NCBI RefSeq assembly: GCF_009498235.1
Contig: NZ_CP044205.1
Span: forward strand, 3,411,389-3,475,388
Reading direction: 5' to 3'
Origin: Candidatus Methylospira mobilis
Lineage (GTDB): Bacteria > Pseudomonadota > Gammaproteobacteria > Methylococcales > Methylococcaceae
DNA: 64,000 nt
A model generated the notes under the pieces. It had not been told where the DNA came from. It saw nothing but the letters and a program-made list of their open reading frames with translations, and did no database searches. Of the stretch, positions 1-9,786 are shown piece by piece. Both the position numbers and the translations under genes were made by a program. Positions within the stretch are counted from its first letter, which is position 1. The number at the start of each line of letters is the position of its first letter.

Positions 1-63
1 TTGCAAGCCGTCTTGTCCAGTCGCCCGGGTCCATGGGACTAGCCTGGGCGTACGAGTTCATGA

Positions 64-402
64 TCAGGAAATCCGTTCATGCAAAGACTTTTCATGTGAG
101 GGTGTCCTCGGCAATTCAAACCAGGAGGTGCTGCCGCAGCTTTCACCCGCCAATTCCACGCCTATCCTGCCGCCATGATGATGCTCCACAATTGTACGGC
201 ACAGAGCCAAGCCAATCCCGGCGTATATCCTTCCGTAAACCGCGGCTCCCATCAGGACGGAACAGAACGTTACCCAGGTAATGCCCGACCCGAGGATATA
301 GAAAGACCCGATACGGACCAACGCGGCGACGGCAAATAGATAGGGGTTCACCTTCATTTTGAAAAGAAACAGCTTCTCCACGCTACACACTGCCGGTTTC
401 AT
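64..402 (-). pseudogene. Chimeric relic: membrane-domain start joined to histidine kinase tail
   Basis: A 112-codon open frame made of two unrelated pieces. From the Met at codon 16 it encodes hydrophobic segments that resemble the membrane domain of the decayed kinase at 15056-16439 (compare GSGITWVTF here with GSTLVWLTF there). It then jumps, at GLALCR, into the last ~45 residues of a kinase ATPase domain (IVEHHHGGRIGVE, WFELPR, HEKSL) that closely match the C-terminus of the kinase at 3715-5622. The DNA at about 66-230 is a diverged copy of about 3717-3880. HisKA and most of HATPase are absent, so no kinase can be made. It is probably a deletion product. The frame overlaps the end of the 928-residue kinase gene by 20 bases. 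Confidence 0.7.
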
Positions 403-3169
403 GAAGTGCGTTCAGTATGGCCGGATAATCGAAATTTTCCGCGAGCAGGAACAATATGCGGCTTAACTCGACATCCGTTTTACCGGCCTGCTGTATGGCC
501 GAGCCGATGCGTTCGCTGTCCAGACTCTCCAGGGCTTCCCTGAGTTCTTCGCGCAATGCCTCCGGTAATTCGATCAGCATCGAAGACGTCAGCGTTACAG
601 GCATACTGTATTCCGCAGCCATATCGGAATGGTAGAGGTATTTGACGCCCAGTTGACGCGCCAGGCTGTCATAGATTTCTTCGAAACGGTAAGGTTTGCG
701 CACGAAGTCGTCCATCCCGGCATCAAGCATTTCCTGTTGTTGTTCCATGAACGCCGAAGCGGTTACCGCAACGATCTTTACCGTCTGTCCCTCGGGCAGC
801 CGGCGAATGCATCTGGCGGCTTCCTCGCCGTTCATGACCGGCATGCGCCTGTCCATCCAGATCAGGTCGGGATGCCAATCCTGGAAGAGCTTCACGCACT
901 GCTCGCCGTTCTCCACCACTTTCACATCAAGACCGATGGCGGTCATCAGCCTGCTGAGCAGCAACTGATTTTCATATTGATCCTCGGCGATCAGGATACG
1001 GTAGCCGGGCTGTCCCGGAGCAAGCCCCACCACATCGCCGTGTTTATTGTGCTCCGGCTTGACGGTATCGGCTATGCTGGCCGCCTCCACCGGCAATTCC
1101 ACTCGGAACCGCGACCCCTTGCCCGGCATGCTTTCGACGGCGATGGTTCCTCCCATAAGCTGCACGAACTGGCGGGTGATGCTCAACCCAAGGCCTGTGC
1201 CGCGCTGCATCGCTCCCTCCGCCAGTTGCACGAAGGGTTCGAACAGGCGTTGCCGGTCTTCCGGGCTGATGCCGGGGCCGGAATCCTCGACTTCCACCAC
1301 CAGGGTCGGCAAAGCACAACGTTTCACGCCCAGCCGGATGGTTACTCCGCCCTGTTCGGTAAATTTCACCGCGTTGCTGACCAGATTGACCAAAATCTGG
1401 CGCAGGCGCGCTTCGTCGCCCTTGATGTAGCGCGGAAAATCGGAATCCTGGTCGAGCAGGAGTTGCAGTCCTTTTTCCCTGGCGCGTAACTGCATCATCG
1501 TTGCGACATCCCTCACCATTCCGCCCAGGTCAAACGGGGCGATCACCAACTGCTGACGCCCTGCCTCGATTTTTGCCATCTCCAGCACATCGTTGATCAG
1601 GCTCAGCAGATGCTCCCCGCTACGATTGATGACATCGAGATTGCCGCGCTGACTTTCGGTCGCGCCCGGGTCGCGGCGCATCATGCTGGAGAAACCGAGT
1701 ATCGCATTCAGCGGAGTGCGCAGCTCGTGGCTCATATTGGCCAGAAAAAGGGTTTTGGCATGATTGGCGGCCTCGGCCGCGTCGCGCGCCAGCAGTAGTT
1801 CCCCGGTACGTTGCCGGATCGTTTCCTCCAGTTGATCCTTGTAACGTATGAGCTCTTCCTCTGCCCGCTTGCGTTCGGCCTGCGAACGCAGTGCGGTGAT
1901 ACCGAAAGCCAGATCATTCGCCAACTCATTCAGCACCCCGGCTTCCCGGTCATCGAATGCGTTCCCCTCGCCTGCATAGACGCTTAATGCGCCATACGTC
2001 TTGTCCTCGCTGATAAGCGGCAGCGCAATGACTGCCTGATAGCCGCGCTGGAGAGCCTCGTCCTGAAAGGAAGCAAAGGACGGATCGCCTTGAATGTCGC
2101 GCACCAGGCAGGGCTTCCCGGTGCGAATCGCAATCACGGCCGGTCTTTGACCGTGCTCGCTGTCGGCCCAGCCAAGTTGGAACAAATCGATATATCCCGC
2201 ATCGAACCCGGCATGAGCCATAGGTCGCAGGGTTTTGGTCTCATCCTGTTCCGCGAACGCGACCCATGCCATACGGTAGCCTCCCACTTCGATGGCGATC
2301 CTGCACACCTCGCTCAATAACGCTGTTTCCTCGGTAATGCGTATCAGGGCTTGATTAAAGTCGCTCAACATCCGCAACGCACGGTTGGCCCTGGCAAGCT
2401 CCATTTCCGCCCGCCTGCGTTCGGAAATATCCTGCGTGATGCCGACAAAGTGGCCTATTTCCCCGGTTTCTTCCCGTACCGGTGAGATGATCAGCTCCTG
2501 GTGGTAGAGACTGCCGTCCTTGCGTTTGTTTATCAGCTCGCCGCGCCAGACTTGACCGGCGAGAATACGCCGCCACATCGCTTCGTAGAAGGCGTTGTCC
2601 TGTTCGCCGGACTTCACCAGCTCTGCGGGCCGATGACCGCGGGCTTCCTCCATCGTATATCCGGTGAGCCGGCTAAAGGCCGGATTGGCCCATTCGATAT
2701 GGGCGTCCCGGTCAGTAATAATGATACCGCTGGGCGCAGTGCTGATGGCGTTCATCAGCAGACGATTATGGGCTTCCATTTCCATCCGATGCAGCGCGTA
2801 GTGTATGCTGCGGGTCAGCCCCTTATGGCCGAAATCGCCCTTGACCATATAATCGGTGGCCCCGGCATCCAGCGCTTTCAGCGCGAAATCGGTATCGTCG
2901 CGGCCGGTCAATATGATGATCGGGATCGCCTTCGCCAACTGCCGGGCGGCGCGGACGGTTTCCAGACCTTCCGAATCGGGAAGCGTCAGATCCAGCAACA
3001 ACACATCGAAGCGGGATACCGCCAGCTGCTGTTGGGCTTCGCTGATCGAACCGACCCAGGTGACGGCGAAACGCGCCAGGGAGGCTTGCCGCAACGCGAT
3101 TTGCGTCAGCTGAGCATCGCCCGGCTCGTCTTCGACCAGCAAAACACGGATGGGTTCGGCCTGACTCAT
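383..3169 (-). CDS. Hybrid sensor histidine kinase (REC-PAS-GAF-HisKA-HATPase-REC)
   Basis: 928 residues with no membrane segment, so cytosolic. Domains: N-terminal receiver (about 5-125, phospho-acceptor Asp60 in LLLDLTLPD), PAS (about 135-255), GAF (about 270-430), short coiled coil, HisKA with His481 in MSHELRTPLN, HATPase (about 590-695, with GPGI and GTGLGLS boxes), and a second receiver (about 723-840, Asp773 in WMDRRMP). A ~75-residue helical tail follows. Its start codon overlaps the stop of the upstream Rcp1-like receiver gene (ATGA), so the two are translationally coupled and probably share a phosphorelay. The same REC plus tail architecture recurs in the decayed paralogue at 15056-16439. 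The ligand is unknown. Confidence 0.9.
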   Translation of the reverse strand: MSQAEPIRVLLVEDEPGDAQLTQIALRQASLARFAVTWVGSISEAQQQLAVSRFDVLLLDLTLPDSEGLETVRAARQLAKAIPIIILTGRDDTDFALKALDAGATDYMVKGDFGHKGLTRSIHYALHRMEMEAHNRLLMNAISTAPSGIIITDRDAHIEWANPAFSRLTGYTMEEARGHRPAELVKSGEQDNAFYEAMWRRILAGQVWRGELINKRKDGSLYHQELIISPVREETGEIGHFVGITQDISERRRAEMELARANRALRMLSDFNQALIRITEETALLSEVCRIAIEVGGYRMAWVAFAEQDETKTLRPMAHAGFDAGYIDLFQLGWADSEHGQRPAVIAIRTGKPCLVRDIQGDPSFASFQDEALQRGYQAVIALPLISEDKTYGALSVYAGEGNAFDDREAGVLNELANDLAFGITALRSQAERKRAEEELIRYKDQLEETIRQRTGELLLARDAAEAANHAKTLFLANMSHELRTPLNAILGFSSMMRRDPGATESQRGNLDVINRSGEHLLSLINDVLEMAKIEAGRQQLVIAPFDLGGMVRDVATMMQLRAREKGLQLLLDQDSDFPRYIKGDEARLRQILVNLVSNAVKFTEQGGVTIRLGVKRCALPTLVVEVEDSGPGISPEDRQRLFEPFVQLAEGAMQRGTGLGLSITRQFVQLMGGTIAVESMPGKGSRFRVELPVEAASIADTVKPEHNKHGDVVGLAPGQPGYRILIAEDQYENQLLLSRLMTAIGLDVKVVENGEQCVKLFQDWHPDLIWMDRRMPVMNGEEAARCIRRLPEGQTVKIVAVTASAFMEQQQEMLDAGMDDFVRKPYRFEEIYDSLARQLGVKYLYHSDMAAEYSMPVTLTSSMLIELPEALREELREALESLDSERIGSAIQQAGKTDVELSRILFLLAENFDYPAILNALHETGSV

Positions 3170-3621
3170 CTATCGTCGCCAGGCGGCAACTGCACCAGCG
3201 CGAACCAGTAATTACCCAATTGATTGATGGCCGATGCGAACTGCGTGAAATCCACCGGCTTGGTAATGTACCCGGCGGCGCCGAGCTGGTAGGAAGCCAC
3301 CACGTCCCTATGCACATCCGAGGTGGTCAATACCACGACAGGGATGCTCTTGAGCTGTTCATCCGCCTTGACAGCCGCAAGAAACTCACGTCCGTTCATG
3401 CGCGGCATATTGAGATCCAGCAGAATCAGATCCGGGCGCGGCGCATCCGCGTAGTTTCCTTGCCGCCGCAGAAATTCCACACCCGCCAGACCATCCGGCA
3501 CATGATGCAAACAGCAGAATATTTTGTTCTCACGGAGTGCGATGCGCACCAGATTTGCGTCCGCGGGTTCGTCTTCCAGCAACAGAATTTCGAAGGGAGA
3601 GGGCTGTTCAAGTGTGCTCAT
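3166..3621 (-). CDS. Single-domain response regulator, Rcp1/CheY-like
   Basis: 151 residues forming one receiver domain with no output domain. The acidic pair is in LEDEPAD, the phospho-acceptor Asp69 in LLDLNMP, and the switch Thr and Lys in VLTTSD and YITKPVD. The longer loop after the first helix (FLRRQGNYADAPRP) is typical of Rcp1-type regulators, which partner phytochrome-like kinases. The gene sits between the ETR1-like kinase (93 bases upstream) and the 928-residue hybrid kinase (4-base overlap). It is probably the phospho-acceptor of the first and may shuttle phosphate to the second. Pairing is inferred from position. Confidence 0.88.
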   Translation of the reverse strand: MSTLEQPSPFEILLLEDEPADANLVRIALRENKIFCCLHHVPDGLAGVEFLRRQGNYADAPRPDLILLDLNMPRMNGREFLAAVKADEQLKSIPVVVLTTSDVHRDVVASYQLGAAGYITKPVDFTQFASAINQLGNYWFALVQLPPGDDR

Positions 3622-3714
3622 GATGCGTCATTGCCTGGTTGGTTGTCGATTAGGTTGGGCATATCATGCAGCCCCTTGTTGCGGGTAATTCGAAATGGCT
3701 GCCCCGCATTATGA

Positions 3715-5622
3715 TCAGGAAACCCGTCCACGCAAAGATTTTTCATGCGCTGACGCTCTTGGCAACTCGAACCAGAAAGTGCTGCCGCAGCCCTCGCCCG
3801 CCGATTCCACGCCTATCCTGCCGCCGTGATGCTCCACTATCTTGCGGCACAAAGCCAGACCCACACCCGTGCCTTCGAAGCGCGTCCGGGCTTGCAGACG
3901 GGAGAAAACCTTGAATAAGCGTTCGGTCTGATTCGGGTCTATGCCGATGCCGCGATCGCGGACCGTCACCCGGAACAGCGCGGGGGTGGCGGCGGCATGG
4001 ACTTCCACGCACGGCGGCTGGTCCGGCTCATGGTATTTGAGCGCATTGCCGATCAGATTCTGCAGCAATCGCATCAGTTCGTCGCGGCTGGCAACCAGCT
4101 CCGGCCAGTCGCCCGTCACCTCTACCGCCCCGTCGCCGGCGATGATGTCCGATTTGAGCATGGCCAGCGTATCATCCAGCACCTCACGGCTGGAGATAGG
4201 CGTTATCGGGTCGGTCTTGCGGCCCACGCGGGAGAAATCGAGCATCGCGAGTATCATCTGATCCATGCGCTTCGCACCTTCGATCGCGTAGCTGAGATAT
4301 TCCCTGGTATCCTCGTCGAGCCGCCCCGCCAGCGCTTTTTCGAGCAGCGTTAAATAACTGGCGACCATCCGTAACGGCTGGCGCATGTCGTGGGAAACGG
4401 CGTAGGCGAATTGATCCAGTTCGGCATTGGAGCGCTGGAGTTCCTCTTCCATCTTTTTACGAGCTGTGATATCGCGCGCGGCGGCGAAAACACCCGCCAC
4501 TTTCCCTTGCGTATCGCGGTAAAGCGTGGCGTTGTAAAGCACGTCGGTCAGCTTGCCTGAAACATGGCGGATGACGAGCGGATAATCGGTCACCGAGCCC
4601 TGTTCGAACACCTGCTGATAACCCGCACGCGCTTGTCCGGACTCGGTAAAATAATCGCAGAAATCGCTGCCTATCAAAGCGTCGCGCGCAATGCCGGTGG
4701 CTTTTTCGGTGGCTGCGCTGACATCCATGATCCTGCCGTCGGCGCCGATCGTGACCAGGGGATCGAGACTCGCCTCTATCAGGCTGCGCGTGTAAAGCGC
4801 GCTTTCGCGCAACGCCTCTTCCAACTCTTTCTGCTCGGTGATATCAATCAGAAAGCCGTGCCAGAGTATCGAGCCATCCGGCTGCAGTTGCGGCAGCGCG
4901 CTGCCAAGCAGCCAAAGCGCCGCTGCATCGTCAAACTGCAACCTGTATTCCTGATGCCACGGAGTCATGTCGCGCGCCGATATCCGAATGGAGGCCAGGT
5001 GGTTCTCGATATCGTCCGGATGAACAACGGCAAAGACGCCTGAGGCATCTTCGCGGACCTGCTCCGGACCCACCCGGTAGATAGTGCGAAGGCCTTCGCT
5101 GGCATAGGGGATACAGGAACTGCCGTCCGGACACAAGCGAAACTGGAAAACCACCCCCGGCACCAGACCGGCAATTTTGTTCAGGCGATCCAGCACTTCC
5201 TGCTGTTCCTGCTGCGCCTTTTTTCTTTCCGCTATTTCAGCTTCCAGTTGCACGCTGGTAGGTAACTGCAAGGCGCGCGGGATGATCCAAACCATCGCCA
5301 CGGCGGTAACCGCCGAGAACAAGGCGGTAATCGCCTTTGCAAATCCGTCCAGCCAGTATAACGGTACCCAGATAATGATGGTGGCGAGCAGATGCGTGGT
5401 GCCACAGGCCACAATGAACAAGCCGAACATCCAAAACAGCCGGCGGTAGGGCAAATCCTTGCGCCGGCGGACAAAATAGGCAAGACAGACCGGGATGGAG
5501 TAATAGGAAAGCGCGATGATCACATCCGACAACACATGCAGACTGAGCAGGGCGGGATTCCAGCTCAGGCAGTAGCCATGCGGCATCAAGCCGTTTTCGC
5601 CGATAAATTTGATGAACTGCAT
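3715..5622 (-). CDS. Ethylene-receptor-like (ETR1-type) membrane histidine kinase
   Basis: 635 residues. The N-terminus has three membrane helices (about 25-50, 62-86, 94-116) that match the plant and cyanobacterial ethylene-binding domain. Asp33, Tyr40, Ile43, Ile70, Cys73 and His77 line up with Arabidopsis ETR1 Asp25, Tyr32, Ile35, Ile62, Cys65 and His69 at a constant offset of eight. In ETR1, Cys65 and His69 hold the Cu(I) that binds ethylene. Two PAS domains (about 145-265, 275-390) follow, then a phytochrome-type HisKA with His411 in SHDMRQPLR, and an ATPase domain with GIGI and GTGVGLAL. An Rcp1-like receiver lies just downstream. Homology to the ethylene sensor is strong from the motif; ethylene as the true ligand is inference. 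Confidence 0.9.
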   Translation of the reverse strand: MQFIKFIGENGLMPHGYCLSWNPALLSLHVLSDVIIALSYYSIPVCLAYFVRRRKDLPYRRLFWMFGLFIVACGTTHLLATIIIWVPLYWLDGFAKAITALFSAVTAVAMVWIIPRALQLPTSVQLEAEIAERKKAQQEQQEVLDRLNKIAGLVPGVVFQFRLCPDGSSCIPYASEGLRTIYRVGPEQVREDASGVFAVVHPDDIENHLASIRISARDMTPWHQEYRLQFDDAAALWLLGSALPQLQPDGSILWHGFLIDITEQKELEEALRESALYTRSLIEASLDPLVTIGADGRIMDVSAATEKATGIARDALIGSDFCDYFTESGQARAGYQQVFEQGSVTDYPLVIRHVSGKLTDVLYNATLYRDTQGKVAGVFAAARDITARKKMEEELQRSNAELDQFAYAVSHDMRQPLRMVASYLTLLEKALAGRLDEDTREYLSYAIEGAKRMDQMILAMLDFSRVGRKTDPITPISSREVLDDTLAMLKSDIIAGDGAVEVTGDWPELVASRDELMRLLQNLIGNALKYHEPDQPPCVEVHAAATPALFRVTVRDRGIGIDPNQTERLFKVFSRLQARTRFEGTGVGLALCRKIVEHHGGRIGVESAGEGCGSTFWFELPRASAHEKSLRGRVS

Positions 5623-5800
5623 GCAGTGTTCCGCCGGTTTTTTTTAAAAAAATTCCGAAACATTAAATTTTGTAACCATTCGACTCACCCAAACTTCCAT
5701 GGAAGATATTCCCTCTTAATAATCGCTGACTCGTCCTTTCGGCAGGGATTGCAGGACACTATGAGCGTATCGACAAGGACTCCGACAGTTATAGCTATCT

Positions 5801-8314
5801 TTATTCACGCGCTCCACGCTGCCTGTGGTTCAGCCCGCTCGTCAACAACAACTCAAACTCTTCGGATGGAATGGGTTTGGAAAACAGATATCCTTGTCCA
5901 TAATCGCAGCCGATATCGATCAGCAGCTTCCGTTGATCCTCCGTTTCAACGCCTTCCGCGATCACTTTCAAGCCCAGTTTGTGCGCCATCACGGTAATCG
6001 CTTCGCATAACGCCATATCATCGGAGTCGGGCGCCAGGTTGCGCACAAAGGATTGATCGATCTTGAGATAATCGATGTGGAACTTCTTGAGGTAAGCCAG
6101 CGAGCAATATCCGGTGCCGAAATCGTCCAGCGATACCTGGATACCCGCATTGCGAAGCTCCAGCAATTTATCGATGACATCTGTGCCGGCATCCATCAGC
6201 AATCCCTCGGTGATTTCCACCCCGAGGCTTTGCGTCGGCAGGCCGAGTGCTCGAACCTGATCGAGCCACTCAGTCTGGGCATCCTCCGCGTCGTTGAATT
6301 GCATAGGCGATTTGTTGATGCTGATTTGAAATTCGATGGATAAGGCACTGCGCCAGTGTCCAACCTGACGCGCCGCCTCCCGGCACACCCAATCGCCGAT
6401 TTCGACGATCATGCCGGTTTCCTCGGCAACGCGGATAAATTCGTAAGGATCGATCAGCCCGCGTGTCGGATGCTGCCAGCGGATCAGCGCCTCCGCCTTG
6501 CGGATACCCCCCGTCGCCAGTTCTATGATCGGCTGGTAGTACAGGCGGAACTGGTTGTCGGCGAGCGCGCCGCGCAAATCGTTGATCAAGCGCATTCGAA
6601 CCTGAGCGTTTTCCTGCAGCGAGGGCGTGAAATAGTGGTAACGGTTGCGGCCTTGTTGTTTGGCGACATACATGGCCTGATCGGCGCTTTTGATCAACGC
6701 TTCCAGGGTATCGGCATCCTTCGGATACAGGGTGATACCGATGCTGGCCGATGACTGGAACACTTCATCGCCCAACAGGAACGCCTCGGACAGGTTGTGC
6801 AGGATAGCCCGCGCAACCCGTTCCACGCCGTTCAGTTCTTCCAGGTTGCTCAGAATGATCGTGAATTCATCCCCGCCGAGACGGGCCACGGTATCGTAGT
6901 TTCGTACGCAACAGCTCAACCGTTGAGACACTTGCTTCAGAAGTTCGTCGCCCATATTATGACCGAAGGTATCGTTGACCTCCTTGAAACGATCCAGATC
7001 GAGAAATATCAACGCAAACGGCAAACCGGTGCGATCGGCTTTATTGATCTCCTGTTGCAGGCGGTCATGGAACATGCGGCGATTGGGCAACCCGGTCAGC
7101 GGATCGAAGTGGGCTTGCTGCCAGATCAGTTCTTCATCCTTTTTCTTTTGTGTGATATCCGAAAACAATGCGACCCGGCGATGGGCAACGCCATCGTCGT
7201 TATAGATAGTATTGATGAGCAGCCGTTCGGCGTAAACTTCGCCGTTCTTGCGCTGGTTCCAGATTTCGCCCCCCCAGTGGCCGGTGCTGTTCAGATCCCG
7301 CCACATGGCTTGATAAAACGCAATGTCATGCCTGCCGGATTTGAGTATGTTGGGTTTTTTGCCGATGACTTCATCCGGGCTGTAGCCCGTCAATGAAGTG
7401 AAAGCCGGGTTGACGCTGATGATGGTTGCATCCGCATCGGTAATCGTCATGCCTTCGCTGCTGCTCTGAAACACCAGCGATGCCAGACGCATTTCTTCTT
7501 CGACCCGTTTACGTTCGGTAACATCCACCGCCATGGTGATGGCCAGACGCCGTCCATCCGGCAACGTCGCCAAAGACCCGCTGCGAAAATCCCAGAAGAG
7601 ATGATTACCGTTGGCGGCGCGCAGTTTTTGTTCGTCCAGCGGGTTCCAGTCGTCCTCGGCAAACTGCCGCTCGATTTCACGCTCCCGCTCTTCGAGCGTC
7701 TGCTCGCCAAAGGCTCTGACCAGCCAGTCTTTGATAGTGGCGATGTCGCGCCGGGCATAGCCGGTCAATTCCGTCCACATATGATTGAGCAGCACCACTT
7801 CGCCATCGTCGGCGTGCAGCATGATCGGAATCGGCGCGTCGGTCAATGCCAGCCGGAAACGCTTTTCGCTCTCCATGGAAGCCAGACGCATCGCTTCGCT
7901 GCGCGCCAGTTCGCGCATGGCGATCTGACGGTTGTTATAGAGATCGAGAAAAATACCTGCCTTGGATAACAGTATGATGTCATCAACCGGTTTATGGATA
8001 TAGTCGACGGCGCCGGCCTCATAGCCACGCAACTGATGTTCTTGATCTTCGTAAGTCGCGGTGACGAAAATAATCGGTATGTGTCTGGTGGACGGCTCAT
8101 CTTTCAAAAACCGGGCGACTTCGTAGCCATCCATGCCCGGCATATCGACATCCAGCAGGATAACAGCGAAGTCATGGTCGATGCACAAGGCCAATGCTTC
8201 GTTGCCGGAGGCGGCCTCTATCGCATCGCAATTCAAGCGATTGAGCAGCTTGCGCATCGCGACGAGATTGGCGCGAACGTCGTCAACGACCAGTATTTTA
8301 GGTTTTTCCAACAT
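5801..8314 (-). CDS. REC-PAS-PAS-GGDEF-EAL cyclic-di-GMP regulator
   Basis: About 837 residues from the Met before LEKPKILVVDD. An upstream in-frame ATG at 8344 would overlap cheB by 28 bases, whereas this start leaves a 2-base gap. Domains: receiver (Asp in LLDVDMPGMDGYE), two PAS domains, diguanylate cyclase with an intact LGGDEF site, and phosphodiesterase with intact EALIRW and DDFGTGY motifs. It is the last gene of a four-gene operon after a triple-receiver kinase, cheR and cheB, so it is probably the operon output, converting phosphorylation into a change in cyclic-di-GMP. Both catalytic motifs look intact, so net activity cannot be told from sequence. Confidence 0.92.
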   Translation of the reverse strand: MLEKPKILVVDDVRANLVAMRKLLNRLNCDAIEAASGNEALALCIDHDFAVILLDVDMPGMDGYEVARFLKDEPSTRHIPIIFVTATYEDQEHQLRGYEAGAVDYIHKPVDDIILLSKAGIFLDLYNNRQIAMRELARSEAMRLASMESEKRFRLALTDAPIPIMLHADDGEVVLLNHMWTELTGYARRDIATIKDWLVRAFGEQTLEEREREIERQFAEDDWNPLDEQKLRAANGNHLFWDFRSGSLATLPDGRRLAITMAVDVTERKRVEEEMRLASLVFQSSSEGMTITDADATIISVNPAFTSLTGYSPDEVIGKKPNILKSGRHDIAFYQAMWRDLNSTGHWGGEIWNQRKNGEVYAERLLINTIYNDDGVAHRRVALFSDITQKKKDEELIWQQAHFDPLTGLPNRRMFHDRLQQEINKADRTGLPFALIFLDLDRFKEVNDTFGHNMGDELLKQVSQRLSCCVRNYDTVARLGGDEFTIILSNLEELNGVERVARAILHNLSEAFLLGDEVFQSSASIGITLYPKDADTLEALIKSADQAMYVAKQQGRNRYHYFTPSLQENAQVRMRLINDLRGALADNQFRLYYQPIIELATGGIRKAEALIRWQHPTRGLIDPYEFIRVAEETGMIVEIGDWVCREAARQVGHWRSALSIEFQISINKSPMQFNDAEDAQTEWLDQVRALGLPTQSLGVEITEGLLMDAGTDVIDKLLELRNAGIQVSLDDFGTGYCSLAYLKKFHIDYLKIDQSFVRNLAPDSDDMALCEAITVMAHKLGLKVIAEGVETEDQRKLLIDIGCDYGQGYLFSKPIPSEEFELLLTSGLNHRQRGARE

Positions 8315-8316
8315 AA

Positions 8317-8949
8317 TCAACGGGTTTTTGGGGGAACCGAACAAAGCAGGCCCAATTCCGTCGCCAACGCATCCAGCGGCAATACCTTATCGGCAGCGCC
8401 TGTGGCGATGGCGGCTTTGGGCATGGTATCGGCATAAGCGCCGCGCGGATCCTGAACCAGGGTATATCCGCCCGCCTTCTTGACGGCCTCCAGTCCCAGC
8501 GCGCCATCGCTGTTGGCTCCGGTAAGAACAATACCGGCAAGCTTCTCGCGGTAGGCGTCGGCAGCGGAGTAGAACAAAACGTCGATGGACGGCCTGACAA
8601 AACAGACGCGCTCATCCACCGAGAGCGCGAAACTGCGATCGGCTTCGATCAACAGGTGGTAGTTGGGCGGAGCCACGTAAACGTGACCGGACAAAACAGG
8701 TTCCCGTTCATACGCTACGCTCACCGGGAACCGGCAACGCCTGGCGAGCAAGGCGGGCAGAAGATGATTACCGTCGGGAGCGGTATGAGCGACGATAATC
8801 ACCGCCGACGCGCATTCCGGGGGCAGGGCTTGCAGCACGACGCACAACGCGTCCAGCCCGCCCGCCGAGCAGCCGATCGCTATTGCTTCGGCAGTACGAT
8901 GCGTATATTGAATCTCGGGAACATCGTTGTTATAGGTAGATAATGCCAT
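8317..8949 (-). CDS. cheB: CheB-type protein-glutamate methylesterase, no receiver domain
   Basis: 210 residues covering only the catalytic half of CheB. The nucleophile Ser28 is in GCSAGG, a His55 follows VIIVA, and Asp148 is in LTGANSDGALGL. In chemotaxis CheB removes methyl groups from receptor glutamates and is switched on by its own receiver. Here that domain is missing. The start codon abuts the cheR stop with no gap. No receptor, cheA or cheW is nearby, so the likely target is the associated hybrid kinase or another non-flagellar receptor. This matches the CheR/CheB sets known to accompany PAS/GAF hybrid kinases. Confidence 0.9.
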   Translation of the reverse strand: MALSTYNNDVPEIQYTHRTAEAIAIGCSAGGLDALCVVLQALPPECASAVIIVAHTAPDGNHLLPALLARRCRFPVSVAYEREPVLSGHVYVAPPNYHLLIEADRSFALSVDERVCFVRPSIDVLFYSAADAYREKLAGIVLTGANSDGALGLEAVKKAGGYTLVQDPRGAYADTMPKAAIATGAADKVLPLDALATELGLLCSVPPKTR

Positions 8950-9786
8950 CTATGCGTGAATACCGTTTTTTCTATAAATCATGGCCACGCGATCGACAGG
9001 AGCGAACAGGCTTTGCGCTTCCACCGTACGCAGGCTTTCGCGCGTACCCAGGCAAAGAAAACCGCTCCGCGCCAGGCTTTCGTGAAACAGCCCCAACACA
9101 TGCTTTTGCAGTTCGTTGTCGAAATAGATCAGCACGTTACGGCACAATATGAGTTGAACTTCGCAGAATACGCCGTCGGAAACCAGGTTGTGGTGGGCAA
9201 AGACAATTCTGCTGCGCAAGCGCTCGTGAATACGGAAAAAACCGGCATTGGCGACGTAGTAATCGGAAAACCTCGCCCTGCCTCCGGCGTGTTGATAGTT
9301 TCTTTGGTACTCGGGTAAACTTTGCATGGAAAAAATGCCATCCTCCGCGTTATGCAGGGCTTTTTCGTTAATATCGGTCGCGTAGATTTGCGCGCGCTCC
9401 AGCAAGCCCTCTTCGTCCAGCATGATGGCCAGCGAATAGACCTCTTCGCCTGTTGCGCACCCCGCCTGCCAGACATTGAAACGCGGATGGGTTTTCAGCA
9501 CCGGCAGCACGTTCTCGCGCAATGCCTTGAACACATGCGGATCACGGAACATTTCCGTGACCGGAACCGATAACTGGGCAATCACCTCGGCCAGATAATC
9601 TTCATCCCGCAACAGTCGAGGAATGAGTTCCGCCAGAGTGCTGTACGGAGTGGCGGCCAGCGTCGCCAATACGCGCCGTTTTAACGAAGCTTTCGCATAA
9701 TGGCGGAAGTCATAACCGTAGCGCCGAAACAAGGCATCGAGAAACAAATGAATTTCGATGTCCTGAATTCTGGATTCTTCCATCAT
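8950..9786 (-). CDS. cheR: CheR-type protein-glutamate O-methyltransferase
   Basis: 278 residues. The N-terminal helical CheR domain (YGYDFRHYAKASLKRRV) is followed by a SAM-binding methyltransferase domain with WQAGCATGEEVYSLA, and RNVLIYFD near the C-terminus, both typical of CheR. It transfers methyl groups from S-adenosylmethionine to receptor glutamates. The start overlaps the stop of the upstream 1207-residue kinase (ATGA) and cheB follows without a gap, so all are made from one message. The pairing suggests a methylation-adapted sensor outside classical chemotaxis. Confidence 0.93.
   Translation of the reverse strand: MMEESRIQDIEIHLFLDALFRRYGYDFRHYAKASLKRRVLATLAATPYSTLAELIPRLLRDEDYLAEVIAQLSVPVTEMFRDPHVFKALRENVLPVLKTHPRFNVWQAGCATGEEVYSLAIMLDEEGLLERAQIYATDINEKALHNAEDGIFSMQSLPEYQRNYQHAGGRARFSDYYVANAGFFRIHERLRSRIVFAHHNLVSDGVFCEVQLILCRNVLIYFDNELQKHVLGLFHESLARSGFLCLGTRESLRTVEAQSLFAPVDRVAMIYRKNGIHA

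Noticed and set aside
8317..9786. Chemotaxis operon
   Set aside because: Only cheR and cheB; no receptor, cheA, cheW or cheY genes beside them.
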